Shown here piece after piece: positions 1 to 10,012 of a DNA stretch of 64,000 nt (positions within the stretch are counted from its first letter, which is position 1; each line of letters starts with the position of its first letter). Source of the DNA: Variovorax ginsengisoli (GTDB taxonomy: Bacteria > Pseudomonadota > Gammaproteobacteria > Burkholderiales > Burkholderiaceae_C). The DNA lies in NCBI RefSeq assembly GCF_030486595.1, contig NZ_JAUJZH010000004.1:62001-126000 (forward strand), written 5' to 3'. The position numbers and the translations under genes were made by a program. The notes beneath the pieces were generated by a model. It did no database searches. It was not told the origin of the DNA and saw only the letters and a program-made list of their open reading frames with translations.

Positions 1-828
1 GATGCCGTCCATCGGCTTGCCGCCCAGCTTGTGGATCAGGTCGGTGTAGGCCGCGCTGGACCCGAGGAAGGTCGGGTTGAAGCCGGTCTTGCGGGCCTCG
101 CCCACGGTGCCGATGGTCTCGCGGATGATGGTGCCCAGCACCACCAGGTCGCAGTTGGCGGCCTTCATCTTGGCCACCTGTGACGAGAAGTCGGTGGCTC
201 CGCGCTTGAACGAAGTCTTCTCGGTGAGTTCCAGGCCGGCCGCCTTGAGGCCGGCCTCGGCGCCGCGCTGGACCTCGAGGCCGAACTCGTCGTCCTGGTA
301 GATCGTGCAGACCTTCTTGGCGCCCTTTTCCTTGACCAGCTTGGGCAGGGCGATGCGGATCTGGTCGTAGTAGGTCGCGGCGAACGAATACTTGAGCCGG
401 TTGAGCGGCTCGTACATTTCGCGCGCGGCGGTGATCGGGAAGAAGTTGACGATGTTCTTCTCGAACTGCACCGGCATCGCCGCCATGTTCTGCGCGGTGC
501 CGATGTGGCCCGCCATGATGAAGATCTTTTCCTGGTTGACCAGCTTCTGCGCCGCCAGCACCGCCTTCTTGGGGTCGTAGCCCGAGTCCTCGACGAAGAG
601 CTTGAGCTTGCGGCCGTGCACGCTGCCCTGCTCATTGAGTTCATCCACGGCCAGCTGCATGCCGTTGCGCGACTGCTTGCCGAAGCCGGCCAGCGGTCCC
701 GAGAGATCCTGGATGGTGCCGATGCGGATCTCGTCCTTGCTCACGCCCTGCTGCTGCGCGGCGGCCAGGCCGCAGCCCAGCGCGAGACCGGCCGCGGCGG
801 CCAGGGGGATCAATGTCTGGGTCTTCAT
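1..828 (-). CDS. Liv-type ABC transporter substrate-binding protein (partial, C-terminus off window)
   Basis: Periplasmic receptor of a branched-chain amino acid (Liv/HAA) type ABC importer; binds the solute and delivers it to the permeases encoded upstream on the same strand. The first 276 codons are visible and the reading frame runs off the left edge. The N-terminus is a typical signal peptide (MKTQTL followed by an Ala/Leu-rich stretch ending near AAAQQQ). It is followed by the Peripla_BP_6 hallmarks IRIGTIQDLSGPLAGFG near residues 33-50 and VEDSGYDPKKA near 80. A GGAG motif lies just before the ATG at 828. It is the last visible gene of a six-gene minus-strand operon, 34 nt after the acyl-CoA ligase. 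The natural ligand is unknown; neighbouring ligase suggests an organic acid rather than an amino acid (inference). Confidence 0.9.
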   Translation of the reverse strand, partial: MKTQTLIPLAAAAGLALGCGLAAAQQQGVSKDEIRIGTIQDLSGPLAGFGKQSRNGMQLAVDELNEQGSVHGRKLKLFVEDSGYDPKKAVLAAQKLVNQEKIFIMAGHIGTAQNMAAMPVQFEKNIVNFFPITAAREMYEPLNRLKYSFAATYYDQIRIALPKLVKEKGAKKVCTIYQDDEFGLEVQRGAEAGLKAAGLELTEKTSFKRGATDFSSQVAKMKAANCDLVVLGTIIRETIGTVGEARKTGFNPTFLGSSAAYTDLIHKLGGKPMDGI

Positions 829-862
829 ACGGAGTCTCCTCTAGGTTGGCGAAAAAACAGGG

Positions 863-2749
863 TCACGCGTACATGGCGTCGATGCGCTCGGCGTACTTGG
901 CCTGCACCAGCTTGCGCTTGAGCTTCATGGTGGGCGTCAGCTCCTCGTCCTCGGCGCTCAGCTGGGTCTCGAGCAGGAAGAACTTCTTGATCTGCTCGAC
1001 CCGCGCGAACTTGGCATTGACGCGGTCGAGCTCGGCCTGGATCAGGTCCTGCACCTGCTGCGTGCGGGTCAGGCTCTGGTAGTTGCTGAAGGGCACGTCG
1101 TGGTCCTGGGCGAACTTCTCGACGTTCTCCTGGTCGATCATCACGATCACCGTGAGATAGGGCCGGGCGTCGCCGATCACGACGGCATCCGTGATGTAGG
1201 GGCTGAACTTGAGCTCGTTCTCGAGTTCGCTCGGCGTGATGTTCTTGCCGCCCGCCGTGATGATGATGTCCTTCATGCGGTCGGTGATGCGGAAATAGCC
1301 GTCGGCATCGACCGTACCCACGTCGCCGGTGTGCAGCCAGCCGTCGGCGTCGATGGTCTCGGCGGTCTTCTCGGGCAGGTTCAGGTAACCCATGAAGACA
1401 TTGGTGCCGCGCACCAGGATCTCGCCGGTGGCGGGATCGATGCGGACTTCGTTGTAGGCGGCCGCCGGCCCGATCGCGCCGGGCTTGATGCGCGCCGCCG
1501 GCACGCCGGTGGCGGCGCCGCAGGATTCGGTCATGCCCCAGACCTCGAGCATCGGCACGCCGAGCGCGAGATACCACTTGACCAATTCAGGCGATATCGG
1601 CGCCGCGCCAGTGACCAGGAAGCGCGCCCGGTGGATGCCGATCAGCTTGCGCACGTTGTCCAGCGCCAGCCAGCGCGCGATCCGGAACTTGAATCGCAAT
1701 GCGGCGCCGATCGGCTGGCCGGCCAGCACGCGGTCGGCGATCTCGGTGCCGACGCCGATGCTCCAGGCGTAGGCGGCCTGCTGCACGCGGCTGGCCTCCT
1801 TGAGCGCGATCATCACGCCGGAATAGAACTTCTCCCACACCCGCGGCACGGCCGTGAACACGGTCGGCGCGATCTCGCGCACGTTCTCGGGCACGGTCTC
1901 GGGGTTCTCGACGAAGTTGAGGATCGAGCCGGTGTACATCGCGAAGTACTCGCCGCCCATGCGCTCGGCGATGTGGCACAGCGGCAGGAAGCACATGCGC
2001 TCGTCCTGCTCGTCCTGCGCCACCAGCGTGTTGTAGCCGCGCGTGGTGTAGACCAGGCCGCGATGGCTGTGCATCGCGCCCTTGGGCTTGCCCGTGGTGC
2101 CCGATGTGTAGACCAGGATCGCCAGGTCGTCGGGCCGGCAGGCGGCGACGCGCTGTTCGAGTTCCTGCGGATGGGCCTTGTTGTGGTCGCGGCCGAGCGC
2201 GCGCAGCGCATCGAGGCTGATGACGTCGGCGTCGTGCAGGTCGCGCAGGCCTTCCATGTCGAAGACCACGATCTTGCGCAGCAGCGGCAGTGCGGCGCGC
2301 ACTTCGAGCGCCTTGTCGAGCTGTTCGTCGTCCTCGACGAAGAGCACGGTGGTGCGGGAGTCCTCGCAGAGGTAGTGGACCTGCGAGGCGGCGTCGGTCG
2401 GATAGATGCCGTTGGAAACGCCGCCGCAGCTCAGCACCGCGAGGTCGCACAGCACCCATTCGATCACTGTGTTCGAGAGGATCGAGGCGCACTCGTGCGG
2501 TGCGAAGCCGATCGCCATCAGGCCGCCGGCGATCTCGGCCACCGCGTCGGCGGTCTGCTTCCAGCTCCAGCTGCGCCAGATGCCCAGCTTCTTCTGCCGC
2601 ATCCAGACGGTGTCGCCGCGCAGGCGGGCGGCGTTCCAGAACATCGCGGCCATGGTCTCGCCGGGCACCACGATGTCGGTGCGCGACTGGATGCGGCCGA
2701 GGTCCCAGAGGCCGGCGGGTGCCTTGGCGTGCGTGGTGTTCTGGGTCAT
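863..2749 (-). CDS. AMP-forming long-chain acyl-CoA ligase (FadD15/ACSL-like)
   Basis: A 628-aa ANL-superfamily enzyme predicted to activate a carboxylic acid to its acyl-CoA through an acyl-adenylate. The AMP-binding P-loop YTSGTTGKPKG is at about residues 214-224. The later motifs WGMTESCGA and GWLHTGDVG, and the C-terminal lysine-bearing subdomain, are all present, and the length matches the long FadD15-like group. The ATG at 2749 overlaps the livF stop in an ATGA tetranucleotide, which fixes the start and implies translational coupling; the open frame further upstream is only an overlap with livF. It sits inside a Liv operon, between livF and the receptor, so it probably acts on what the transporter imports. 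Substrate is unknown. Confidence 0.93.
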   Translation of the reverse strand: MTQNTTHAKAPAGLWDLGRIQSRTDIVVPGETMAAMFWNAARLRGDTVWMRQKKLGIWRSWSWKQTADAVAEIAGGLMAIGFAPHECASILSNTVIEWVLCDLAVLSCGGVSNGIYPTDAASQVHYLCEDSRTTVLFVEDDEQLDKALEVRAALPLLRKIVVFDMEGLRDLHDADVISLDALRALGRDHNKAHPQELEQRVAACRPDDLAILVYTSGTTGKPKGAMHSHRGLVYTTRGYNTLVAQDEQDERMCFLPLCHIAERMGGEYFAMYTGSILNFVENPETVPENVREIAPTVFTAVPRVWEKFYSGVMIALKEASRVQQAAYAWSIGVGTEIADRVLAGQPIGAALRFKFRIARWLALDNVRKLIGIHRARFLVTGAAPISPELVKWYLALGVPMLEVWGMTESCGAATGVPAARIKPGAIGPAAAYNEVRIDPATGEILVRGTNVFMGYLNLPEKTAETIDADGWLHTGDVGTVDADGYFRITDRMKDIIITAGGKNITPSELENELKFSPYITDAVVIGDARPYLTVIVMIDQENVEKFAQDHDVPFSNYQSLTRTQQVQDLIQAELDRVNAKFARVEQIKKFFLLETQLSAEDEELTPTMKLKRKLVQAKYAERIDAMYA

Positions 2750-3519
2750 CTCCAGGTCTTCTTTTTCTTCCAGCGCCGCTCGCCGCGCACGCCGTCGTCC
2801 TTGAGGCCGAGGTAGAACTCCTTGATGTCTTCCTTCTCGCGCAGGCGCTCGCAGGTGTCCTCCATGACGATGCGGCCGTTCTCGAGCACATAGCCGTAGT
2901 CGGCGGCGTTGAGCGCCATGTTGGCGTTCTGTTCGACCAGCAGGATGGTGGTGCCGCGCTCGCGGTTGATGCGCACCACGATCTCGAAAATCTCCTTGGT
3001 GAGCTTGGGCGAGAGGCCGAGACTGGGCTCGTCGAGCAGGATCAGGTGCGGCGCCGCCATGATGGCGCGCGAGATCGCGAGCATCTGCTGCTGGCCGCCC
3101 GACAGCAGGCCGGCGTCCTGCGTCGCGCGCTCCTTGAGGATCGGGAAGTACCCGTAGACCGTCTCGATGTCGCGCGCGACGCCGTCGCGGTCGCGGCGGG
3201 TGTAGGCGCCCATCAGCAGGTTGTCCCTGACCGACAGCAGCGGGAATACCTCGCGACCCTCGGGCACGTGGCTCAAGCCCTGCTGGACGATGCGGGCCGG
3301 GTCCTGCGCCGTGATGTTGCCGCCCTTGAACTCGATGCTGCCCTTGCGCGGGTCGATGATGCCGGAGATGGTCTTGAGAATGGTGGTCTTGCCGGCCCCG
3401 TTGGAGCCGAGCACCGTCGCGATCTCGCCGGCGCGCACCTTGAGGCTGACGCCGCGGATGGCCTTGATGGGGCCGTAGGCGCTTTCCACGTTGAGGAGTT
3501 GGAGGACTGTGTCTGTCAT
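2746..3519 (-). CDS. livF: Liv-type ABC transporter ATP-binding protein, LivF family
   Basis: One of two ATPases energising the Liv-type importer at the cytoplasmic face. 257 aa: Walker A GSNGAGKT at residues 38-45, ABC signature LSGGQ at 139-143, Walker B LILLDEP at 159-165, and the LivF-type ending in which the frame continues through KEFYLGL. Its stop overlaps the start of the acyl-CoA ligase by four bases. It is separated from livG by a 355-bp non-coding stretch containing a simple repeat, unusual inside an otherwise tightly packed operon. Family assignment is firm; the specific substrate is not determinable. Confidence 0.94.
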   Translation of the reverse strand: MTDTVLQLLNVESAYGPIKAIRGVSLKVRAGEIATVLGSNGAGKTTILKTISGIIDPRKGSIEFKGGNITAQDPARIVQQGLSHVPEGREVFPLLSVRDNLLMGAYTRRDRDGVARDIETVYGYFPILKERATQDAGLLSGGQQQMLAISRAIMAAPHLILLDEPSLGLSPKLTKEIFEIVVRINRERGTTILLVEQNANMALNAADYGYVLENGRIVMEDTCERLREKEDIKEFYLGLKDDGVRGERRWKKKKTWR

Positions 3520-3680
3520 GACGTGCGTCGTCCGGGGCGGCGATGGCAGGCGGTATGCCCTGGACCGCTGACACGTCGGGGTTGCATCGGCGTTGGAGAC
3601 GACACGGATCTTTGATCACCCCCTGAGCCCGGCATGCGGTGCGGGACGGGCGATCCCCTCTGCGCCGCTGAGCAGCGCAG

Positions 3681-3755
3681 CCTTTCGCGGATAAGGGCTC
3701 GCGACTGTCTGAGTGGAGCGAAGCGGAGCGAGTTTGAGCGAGACCCCGCGAAAGG
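3681..3755. repeat. Inverted repeat, 10-bp perfect arms around a 55-bp centre
   Basis: The arm CCTTTCGCGG at 3681-3690 is exactly complementary to CCGCGAAAGG at 3746-3755. The centre is rich in AGCGAAGCGGAGCGAG-type motifs. It could fold into a large hairpin in the livG-livF message and looks like an interspersed intergenic element, but that needs a genome-wide comparison. No T-tract follows, so it is not an intrinsic terminator. Confidence 0.6.
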
Positions 3756-3830
3756 CGAGCAGCGCAAGGGAGCCCGAAGGGCCGGCGCAGTGGGGTCGGC
3801 CGGCCCGCACCGCTTGCCGGGCGCCCGCCC

Positions 3831-3866
<36 letters not shown>

Positions 3867-3874
3867 AGAAAGCA

Positions 3875-4690
3875 TCAGGCAACCCTCCGCAAGCTGCTCA
3901 CGTCATCCACGGTCCCAAGATAAGCCTCGATCACCCGAGCATCCGATTGCACCTCGGCAGGCGTCCCCGAGGCCAGCGCCTCGCCCATGTTCATCGCCAG
4001 CACCCGGTCCGACACCTTCGACACCAGCGACATGTCGTGTTCCACCATCAACACCGAAATCCCGAGTTCATGCTGGATGTCCTGGATCCAGAACGCCATG
4101 TCGGCCGTTTCCTCGACATTGAGGCCCGACGACGGCTCGTCGAGCAGCAGCAGCTTGGGCTCGGTGCACAGCGCGCGCGCCAGCTCGACCACCTTGCGCA
4201 CGCCGTAGGGCAGACCCGCCACCATCGAGTCGCGGTGGTGCTGCAGGTCGAGCAGGTCGATCACCTGCTCCGCCTTCTCGCGCGCCGCGATCTCGGCCCG
4301 GCGGGTGGCGGGCGTGAAGAACACCTCGCTCCAGAAACCGGTCTGGCGGTGCGTGTGGCGGCCGATCAGCAGGTTGTGCAGCACGGTCGCGTGCTCGAAC
4401 AACTCGATGTTCTGGAAGGTGCGCGCGATGCCCAGCGCCGCGATCTCGTGCGGCGCCTGCTCGGTCAGCGCCAGCGGCGCGCCGCCGCCATGCCAGACGA
4501 TCTCGCCGGTGGTCGGCGTGTAGATGCGGCTGATCAGGTTGAACACCGTGGTCTTGCCCGCACCGTTCGGCCCGATCAGCGTGAAGACCTCGCCCCGGCG
4601 GACGTCGAAGCTCACCTTGTTGACTGCCAGCACGCCCCCGAAGCGCACGCTCAGGTCCCGGGCGGAAAGCAGGATGTCGGGTGTCGTCAT
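3875..4690 (-). CDS. livG: Liv-type ABC transporter ATP-binding protein, LivG family
   Basis: The second ATPase of the importer, 271 aa. Walker A GPNGAGKT is at residues 40-47; the LivG-specific region with the TFQNIELF motif and the extended helical insertion ([18 protein letters not shown]) follows, then Walker [13 protein letters not shown]. The ATG at 4690 overlaps the livM stop as ATGA, so the longer open frame reaching 5221 is an artefact of overlap. The reading frame ends eight bases before a hexanucleotide simple repeat. Acts with LivF, LivH and LivM at the inner membrane. Confidence 0.94.
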   Translation of the reverse strand: MTTPDILLSARDLSVRFGGVLAVNKVSFDVRRGEVFTLIGPNGAGKTTVFNLISRIYTPTTGEIVWHGGGAPLALTEQAPHEIAALGIARTFQNIELFEHATVLHNLLIGRHTHRQTGFWSEVFFTPATRRAEIAAREKAEQVIDLLDLQHHRDSMVAGLPYGVRKVVELARALCTEPKLLLLDEPSSGLNVEETADMAFWIQDIQHELGISVLMVEHDMSLVSKVSDRVLAMNMGEALASGTPAEVQSDARVIEAYLGTVDDVSSLRRVA

Positions 4691-5763
4691 CTGAGCCGGT
4701 CCGACTTGGTGAAAGATTTCTGCCGCTTGAACAGTCCGCGGCGATAAAAAGGAAACAACTGCAGCCAGGTGCGTACCTTGAGCCAGCGCCCGTAGAGGCC
4801 GAGTGGCTCGAACAGCACGAAGGCGATCAGCACCAGGCCGTAGACCAGGCCCTGCAGCCCGGGCGCCTGGCCGATGGCCTCGGGCAGCCAGTCCTTGGCC
4901 GACGCGATCAGCTGCGGCATCGCGATCAGGAAGATCGCACCGAGGAAGGCGCCGTGCACCGAGCCCAGGCCGCCGATCACCACCAGCAGCAGCAGGTCGA
5001 TCGACTGCAGGATGCTGAACTGGTCGGGCGAGATGAAGCTCAGCTTGTGCGCGTACAGCGCGCCGCCCAGGCCCGCCAGCGCGGCCGAGATCGCGAACGA
5101 CATCGTCTTGTAGCGCGCCAGGTGGATGCCCATGCTCTGCGCCGAGATCTCGGAATCGCGGATCGCGACGAAGGCCCGGCCGGTGGGCGAGCGCAGCAGA
5201 TTCAGGATGGCCAGCGTGCACAGCACCGCGACGATCAGGCAGACCATGTAGAAGCTCTCGCTCGAGTTGAGCTCCCAGCCGAACAGGCTGGCCGACTTCA
5301 CGTGCAGGCCCGAGTTGCCCCCGGTGACGCTCTCCCAGCGCGCGAACACCTCCTCGACGATGAAGCCGAAGGCCAGGGTGGCGATGCCGAGGTAGATGCC
5401 TTTCACGCGCAGCGCCGGCAGCGCCACCACCACGCCGACCGCGGCCGACAGCGCCGCCGCCGCGACCAGCGCCACCGGGAACGGCACCCCCATGTTGCTG
5501 AGCACCGCCTGCGTGTAGGCCCCCGTGCCGAGAAAGGCCGCATGGCCGATCGAGAACTGGCCCGTGAAGCCCGCCAGCAGCATCAGGCCGAGGCCGACGA
5601 TGCCGTAGATCAGCACGAAGGTGAGTTGCGCCAGCCAGTACTCGGGCACCACCCAGGGCGCGGCGATCAGCGCCACGCCGAGGAGGCTATACCAGAAGAC
5701 ATGGCCGCCATGCCTGGCGAGGTCGATGTCCTGCGTGTAGCTGGTCTTGAAGATGTAGCGCAT
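4687..5763 (-). CDS. livM: Liv-type ABC transporter permease, LivM family
   Basis: Inner-membrane permease of 358 aa with a hydrophobic profile of about nine or ten helices. The LivM core is visible: [21 protein letters not shown] near residues 55-76 and [15 protein letters not shown] near 200, the EAA-like loop contacting the ATPase, followed by [14 protein letters not shown]. The end of the protein is basic (cytoplasmic). It starts 14 nt after livH and overlaps livG by four bases, consistent with a coupled operon. Confidence 0.94.
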   Translation of the reverse strand: MRYIFKTSYTQDIDLARHGGHVFWYSLLGVALIAAPWVVPEYWLAQLTFVLIYGIVGLGLMLLAGFTGQFSIGHAAFLGTGAYTQAVLSNMGVPFPVALVAAAALSAAVGVVVALPALRVKGIYLGIATLAFGFIVEEVFARWESVTGGNSGLHVKSASLFGWELNSSESFYMVCLIVAVLCTLAILNLLRSPTGRAFVAIRDSEISAQSMGIHLARYKTMSFAISAALAGLGGALYAHKLSFISPDQFSILQSIDLLLLVVIGGLGSVHGAFLGAIFLIAMPQLIASAKDWLPEAIGQAPGLQGLVYGLVLIAFVLFEPLGLYGRWLKVRTWLQLFPFYRRGLFKRQKSFTKSDRLR

Positions 5764-5776
5764 GAAAGGGGCGTCC

Positions 5777-6652
5777 TCAGACTTTCTTGCGCAGCTTTTC
5801 GCCGAACAGGCCGTTGGGCTTCACCATCAGCATCACCAGCACCACGATGTACGGCGCCGTGTCCTTGAATCCGTCCGGCAGGTAGAAGCCCGCGAAGGAC
5901 TCGACGATGCCGATCACCAGGCCGCCGACGATCGCGCCCGGCAGGCTGCCGAAGCCGCCCACCACCGCGGCCGGGAAGGCCTTGAGGCCGATGAATCCCA
6001 TGTTGGCGTGCACGAAGGTGATCGGCGCCAGCAGCATGCCGGCGATCGCCGCCACCGCCGCGGCCAGGCCCCACACCAGGCCGTTGAGCCGCTTCACCGG
6101 AATGCCCATGTAGTAGGCCGCCAGCTGGTTCTGCGACGAGGCCTGCATCGCAATGCCGAGCTTGCTGTAGCGGAACATCGCGAACAGCAGCCCGCACAGC
6201 ACCGCCGTGGCGGCGATGATGGCCAGCTGCTCGAGGTTGACCACCAGCTCGCCGAGCTTCCAGATCTGGTCCTTGTAGGGCACCGGCAGCGTGTGGGTCT
6301 CGGTGCCGATGCCCGGGATCATCGTCACCAGGCCGCGCGCCACGTAGCCGATGCCGATGGTCAGCATGACGATCGAGAACTGCGGCTGGCCCAGGATCGG
6401 GCGGATCACGACCAGCTCGAGCAGCACGCCGAAGGCCACCATCGCCCCCACCGCCAGCAGCGCGGCGAGCCAGAAGGGCAGCCCGAACAGCGACATGCCG
6501 GCGAAGGCGCAGAAGGCGCCGAGCATCATGAGTTCGCCCTGCGCGAAGCTCACGGTCTCGGTGGCCTTGTAGATCAGCACGAAGCCCAGCGCGATCAGAC
6601 CGTAGATGCAGCCTTGTGCGATGCCTGAGAGCAGGAGCTGAAGGATTTGCAA
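5777..6652 (-). CDS. livH: Liv-type ABC transporter permease, LivH family
   Basis: The partner permease, 291 aa, about eight membrane helices. It begins with the family signature LLLSGIAQGCIYGLIALGFVLIYKA and contains FAQGELMMLGAF and the GGFGSLPGAIVGG loop. The only start that gives a normal N-terminus is a TTG at 6652 (Met-Gln-Ile-Leu), with a weak GAGAC upstream; there is no nearby in-frame ATG. It is the first gene of the minus-strand liv operon, with a 103-bp gap to the AraC-family gene upstream. Confidence 0.9.
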   Translation of the reverse strand: MQILQLLLSGIAQGCIYGLIALGFVLIYKATETVSFAQGELMMLGAFCAFAGMSLFGLPFWLAALLAVGAMVAFGVLLELVVIRPILGQPQFSIVMLTIGIGYVARGLVTMIPGIGTETHTLPVPYKDQIWKLGELVVNLEQLAIIAATAVLCGLLFAMFRYSKLGIAMQASSQNQLAAYYMGIPVKRLNGLVWGLAAAVAAIAGMLLAPITFVHANMGFIGLKAFPAAVVGGFGSLPGAIVGGLVIGIVESFAGFYLPDGFKDTAPYIVVLVMLMVKPNGLFGEKLRKKV

Positions 6653-6755
6653 GAAGAAGTGTCTCGTTCGGGTTTCGCGGTTTATAGCGGCGACTCGTGC
6701 GCGCCCTGCAGAGGGTTGTCCCGCATCGGGTTCGCGCGGGCGGCCCGCGCGCGCC

Positions 6756-7556
6756 TCATTGGTGCACGGCGAGCCGCCGCGATCCGGCGAGGATGTCGCT
6801 GGGACGCAGGCCGTAGACCTGGCGGATCGAGTGGCTGAAGTGGGTCGAGTCGGGGTAGCCGGTGTCGAGTGCGATATCGGTCAGCGTGGCGCTCTGGCGC
6901 ACGTGGCGCAACAGGCTGCGGGCCCGCTTCCAGGCCCTGAAGGCTCGGAAGGTCAGGCCGGTCTCCTGCTTGAACAGATGCAGGAAGCGCGAGAACGACA
7001 GCGTCACCGAGGCGGCGCATTGCCCGGCCGAGGCCGGCGCCGCGGGATCGGCGTTGATGCGCTCGATCACGCTGCGGATGCGCGGATCGAGCGGTCGCGG
7101 CGCCAGCGGCCGGTCGAACAACAGCGTGTCGAAGTCGAAGCGCTCGAAACTCTCTCGTCCCGATGCGGCGGCCAGCAGCGCATGGACGTCGCGCACCCGC
7201 TGGACGAAGGCCGGCGCATCGACCGGCCCGCAGCGCTGCAGGAATTCAGGCATCTGCGCCGGGTCGACGAACTCGGGCTCGATCAGCAGGCTGAGGATGC
7301 TGCGGTGATCGGTCGCGATCTGATGCGGCACCAGGGGCGGCACCACCATGAGCTCGCCGCGCTGCCAGGCGCCGCCGCCGATGCGGATGCGCAGCGGCGC
7401 GCCGGTGGGCGACAGGTAGATGCCATGGCCGCCGATGCTGCGCTCCGCCGCCGCGCCCAGGAGCCCGGCGTAGAACACGCGCTGAGAGGTGATCCACATG
7501 AGGCGCTCGCCGCGGTCGTTGCCGCGCGGCGCGTGCTTCGCTTGCCTGCTGACCAA
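6756..7556 (-). CDS. AraC-family transcriptional regulator
   Basis: 266 aa. The C-terminal third holds the double helix-turn-helix of AraC/XylS regulators: SFSRFLHLFKQETGLTFRAF, then LTDIALDTGYPDSTHFSHSIRQVYGLRPSD. The N-terminal part is a cupin-like sensing domain (GAPLRIRIGGG, MVVPPLVPHQI). I chose the TTG at 7556 because a strong GGAGGAG lies six bases before it; the next ATG, at 7499, has no good site. It lies between the liv operon and an alpha/beta hydrolase on the same strand and could control either; the effector is unknown. Confidence 0.88.
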   Translation of the reverse strand: MVSRQAKHAPRGNDRGERLMWITSQRVFYAGLLGAAAERSIGGHGIYLSPTGAPLRIRIGGGAWQRGELMVVPPLVPHQIATDHRSILSLLIEPEFVDPAQMPEFLQRCGPVDAPAFVQRVRDVHALLAAASGRESFERFDFDTLLFDRPLAPRPLDPRIRSVIERINADPAAPASAGQCAASVTLSFSRFLHLFKQETGLTFRAFRAWKRARSLLRHVRQSATLTDIALDTGYPDSTHFSHSIRQVYGLRPSDILAGSRRLAVHQ

Positions 7557-7562
7557 TGCCGT

Positions 7563-7569
7563 CTCCTCC
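7563..7569 (-). promoter_or_regulatory. Ribosome-binding site supporting a TTG start
   Basis: The minus strand reads GGAGGAG six bases upstream of the TTG at 7556. It is the strongest Shine-Dalgarno match near this gene and decides the longer AraC-family start over the ATG at 7499. Confidence 0.7.
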
Positions 7570-7664
7570 GCTGGGCGACGGCCGGCCCGGTGGCCGGCGA
7601 CGCCATCGGTCGATCGTAGCGGCGGACCGCGCCCACCGGGTCGGCGATCGCGCGGGGACTTTCC

Positions 7665-8606
7665 CTAACCGACCAATGCGCGGCGCAGTTCGGCGGCGCA
7701 CAACGCGACGGCCGTGTTGGCCTCGTCGAGCAGCCGGCCCATGGTGATGAAGCCGTGGATCTGGCGCTCGAAGCAGACGTAGCTCGCCCGGTTGCCGGCG
7801 GCGGTCAGCGCCCGCGCGTAATCCAGGCCCTCGTCGCGCAGCGGGTCGTAGCCGGCGGTGAGGACCAGCGCCGGCGGCAGGCCCGCGAGGTCTTCGCGCA
7901 GCAACGGCGAGGCGCGCCAGTCGAAGTCCTGGGCCGCATCCGCGATGTAGTGGTCGTGGAAATAGCCGATGGTGTCGCTGGTCAGCACGTAGCCCTGGCC
8001 GTTGGTGGTGTGCGACGGGTGGATGCGGCGCATGTCGGTGGCCGGGTAGATCAGCAGCTGGTAGGCCACCGGCAGGTCGCCGGCGTCGCGCGCCGCGATC
8101 GCGACCACGGCCGCGAGGTTGCCGCCCGCGCTGTCGCCGCCGACCGCGAGCCGTTGCGCATCGACGCCGAGCGCGGCCGCTTCGCGGCGCACCCAGCGCG
8201 TCGCCGCCAGCACGTCGTCGACCGCCGCCGGAAAGCGGTGTTCCGGCCCCATGCGGTAGTCGACCGCCACCACCGCGCAGCCTGAGCCGTTGCAGAACTC
8301 GCGGCACAGCGTGTCGTGGGTGTCGAGGTCGCCGATGGTCCAGCCGCCGCCGTGGTAGTACACCAGCACCGGCAGCAGCGCGGAGGCGGCGCTGCCGAGC
8401 GGGCGATAGAGGCGCAGCGGAATCGGGCCGTGCGGGCCGTCGGCCTGCAGCTCGCGCACCTGCGCCACCTCGGCGGGATCGGGCTGCGTCAAGGCGCGCC
8501 GCTCACGGTAGAACTTGCGCGCCTCGGCCGGCGTCAGCGTGTGCGTGGGCGGCACGCCGCGCTGCGCGAGGAGGTCGATGAAGGCCTGGGCCTGGGGGTG
8601 CAGCAT
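7665..8606 (-). CDS. Alpha/beta hydrolase, hormone-sensitive lipase (HSL) family esterase
   Basis: 313-aa cytoplasmic esterase. The oxyanion-hole motif HGGGW starts at residue 85 and the nucleophile elbow GDSAGG has Ser159. The acid is expected at DPLRDEG near 255 and the histidine at QIHGF near 285. These are the hallmarks of HSL/BioH-unrelated family IV esterases, which cleave short acyl esters. Starts at an ATG with GGAG upstream; separated from purT by 27 bp and probably co-transcribed with it. The physiological ester is unknown. Confidence 0.9.
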   Translation of the reverse strand: MLHPQAQAFIDLLAQRGVPPTHTLTPAEARKFYRERRALTQPDPAEVAQVRELQADGPHGPIPLRLYRPLGSAASALLPVLVYYHGGGWTIGDLDTHDTLCREFCNGSGCAVVAVDYRMGPEHRFPAAVDDVLAATRWVRREAAALGVDAQRLAVGGDSAGGNLAAVVAIAARDAGDLPVAYQLLIYPATDMRRIHPSHTTNGQGYVLTSDTIGYFHDHYIADAAQDFDWRASPLLREDLAGLPPALVLTAGYDPLRDEGLDYARALTAAGNRASYVCFERQIHGFITMGRLLDEANTAVALCAAELRRALVG

Positions 8607-8633
8607 CTGTGTGGGGCTCCGGGGTTGGGAGAA

Positions 8634-9836
8634 TCAGGCCTTGCGCGGCTTCACGCGCGAGGCGGCTTCCTTGGCATTGCGCCGCGCGGTGTCGATGTCG
8701 GCCGCATGCGCCAGCGCCACGCCCATGCGGCGCTTCACGAAACTCTCGGGCTTGCCGAACAGCCGCAGGTCGACGCCCGGCACCGCCAGCGCCTCGGCCA
8801 CGCCGTCGAAGGCGATGCCGGTGGCATCGACGCCGCCATAGATCACAGCGCTGGCGCCGGGGCTCTTGAGCGTGGTGTCGACCGGCAGCCCGAGGATCGC
8901 GCGGGCGTGCAGCTCGAACTCGTTCTGCCACTGGGTCGCCATGGTCACCATGCCGGTGTCGTGCGGCCGCGGGCTGACCTCGCTGAACCAGACCTGGTCG
9001 CCCTTGACGAACAGCTCGACGCCGAACAGGCCCTGGCCGCCGAGGTCGGCAGTGACGGTCCGGGCGATCTGCTGCGCCAATTGCAGGGCGGCCGGCGCCA
9101 TCGGGTGCGGCTGCCAGCTCTCGACATAGTCACCGCTCACCTGCACATGGCCGATCGGCTCGCAGAACTGGGTCTGCACCACGCCGGCGGCGTCGGGCGC
9201 GCGCACGGTCAGGAGCGTGATCTCGTAGTCGAAATCGATGAAGCCCTCGACGATCACCCGGCCGTGGCTCACCCGGCCGCCGGCCATGGCGTAGTCCCAG
9301 GCCTTCTGGACGTCGGCCGGGCCGTCGATCTTGCTCTGGCCCTTGCCCGAGCTGCTCATCACGGGCTTGACGATGCAGGGATAGCCGATCCCGCCATCGA
9401 TCGCCGCCTGCAGCTCGGCCAGGGAGTCGCAGAACTTGTAGGGGCTGGTCGGCACGCCCAGCGTCTCCGCGGCCAAGCGGCGGATGCCTTCCCGGTCCAT
9501 CGTGAGGCGGGCCGCCCGGGCGGTCGGGATCACCCGCACCACGCCGGCGTCCTCCAGCTCTTGCAGCATCGGGGTGGCGATGGCCTCGATCTCGGGCACC
9601 ACCAGCTGCGGCCGCTCGGCCTCGATCAGCGCCTTCAGCTGGGCCGGGTCGCTCATCGTGATGGTGCGGGCGTGGTGGGCCACCTGCTGGCCGGGCGCGT
9701 TCTCGTAGCGGTCGACCGCGAGGGTCTCGACGCCGAGGCGCTGGAGGGCGATCAGCACCTCCTTGCCGAGCTCGCCGGAGCCGAGCAGCATCACGCGGGT
9801 GGCGGAAGGGGAAAGGGGCGTGCCGAGAGTGGTCAT
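8634..9836 (-). CDS. purT: Formate-dependent phosphoribosylglycinamide formyltransferase (GAR transformylase 2)
   Basis: Catalyses the ATP- and formate-dependent formylation of GAR in de novo purine synthesis, independent of folate. 400 aa, close to the usual 392. ATP-grasp fold: N-terminal Rossmann-like segment [11 protein letters not shown], the nucleotide loop [10 protein letters not shown], and [15 protein letters not shown] near the active site, all characteristic of PurT rather than PurK. The chosen ATG at 9836 gives the normal N-terminus; a 12-residue upstream extension is possible but unlikely. Confidence 0.95.
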   Translation of the reverse strand: MTTLGTPLSPSATRVMLLGSGELGKEVLIALQRLGVETLAVDRYENAPGQQVAHHARTITMSDPAQLKALIEAERPQLVVPEIEAIATPMLQELEDAGVVRVIPTARAARLTMDREGIRRLAAETLGVPTSPYKFCDSLAELQAAIDGGIGYPCIVKPVMSSSGKGQSKIDGPADVQKAWDYAMAGGRVSHGRVIVEGFIDFDYEITLLTVRAPDAAGVVQTQFCEPIGHVQVSGDYVESWQPHPMAPAALQLAQQIARTVTADLGGQGLFGVELFVKGDQVWFSEVSPRPHDTGMVTMATQWQNEFELHARAILGLPVDTTLKSPGASAVIYGGVDATGIAFDGVAEALAVPGVDLRLFGKPESFVKRRMGVALAHAADIDTARRNAKEAASRVKPRKA

Positions 9837-10012
9837 GGGTCGATTCGTGGCGGAAGAAAAGCAACGCGGCACTTTAAATCAGTCCCGGCCGCTGCGGCGC
9901 TGTCACGGACGGCAACGCGGGCCCTCGCGCTCTGTTTCACAATCACCGCCACGGGATGCCGCCCCGGGCGGCGCCCCTCCTCTTTCATTTCTCAGTTCAA
10001 GGAGCATTTCTC

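Noticed and set aside
7246..8307. Minus-strand 353-aa frame overlapping the AraC and esterase genes
   Set aside because: Arg/Gly/Ala-rich shadow frame; the esterase and AraC proteins in other frames carry clear motifs.
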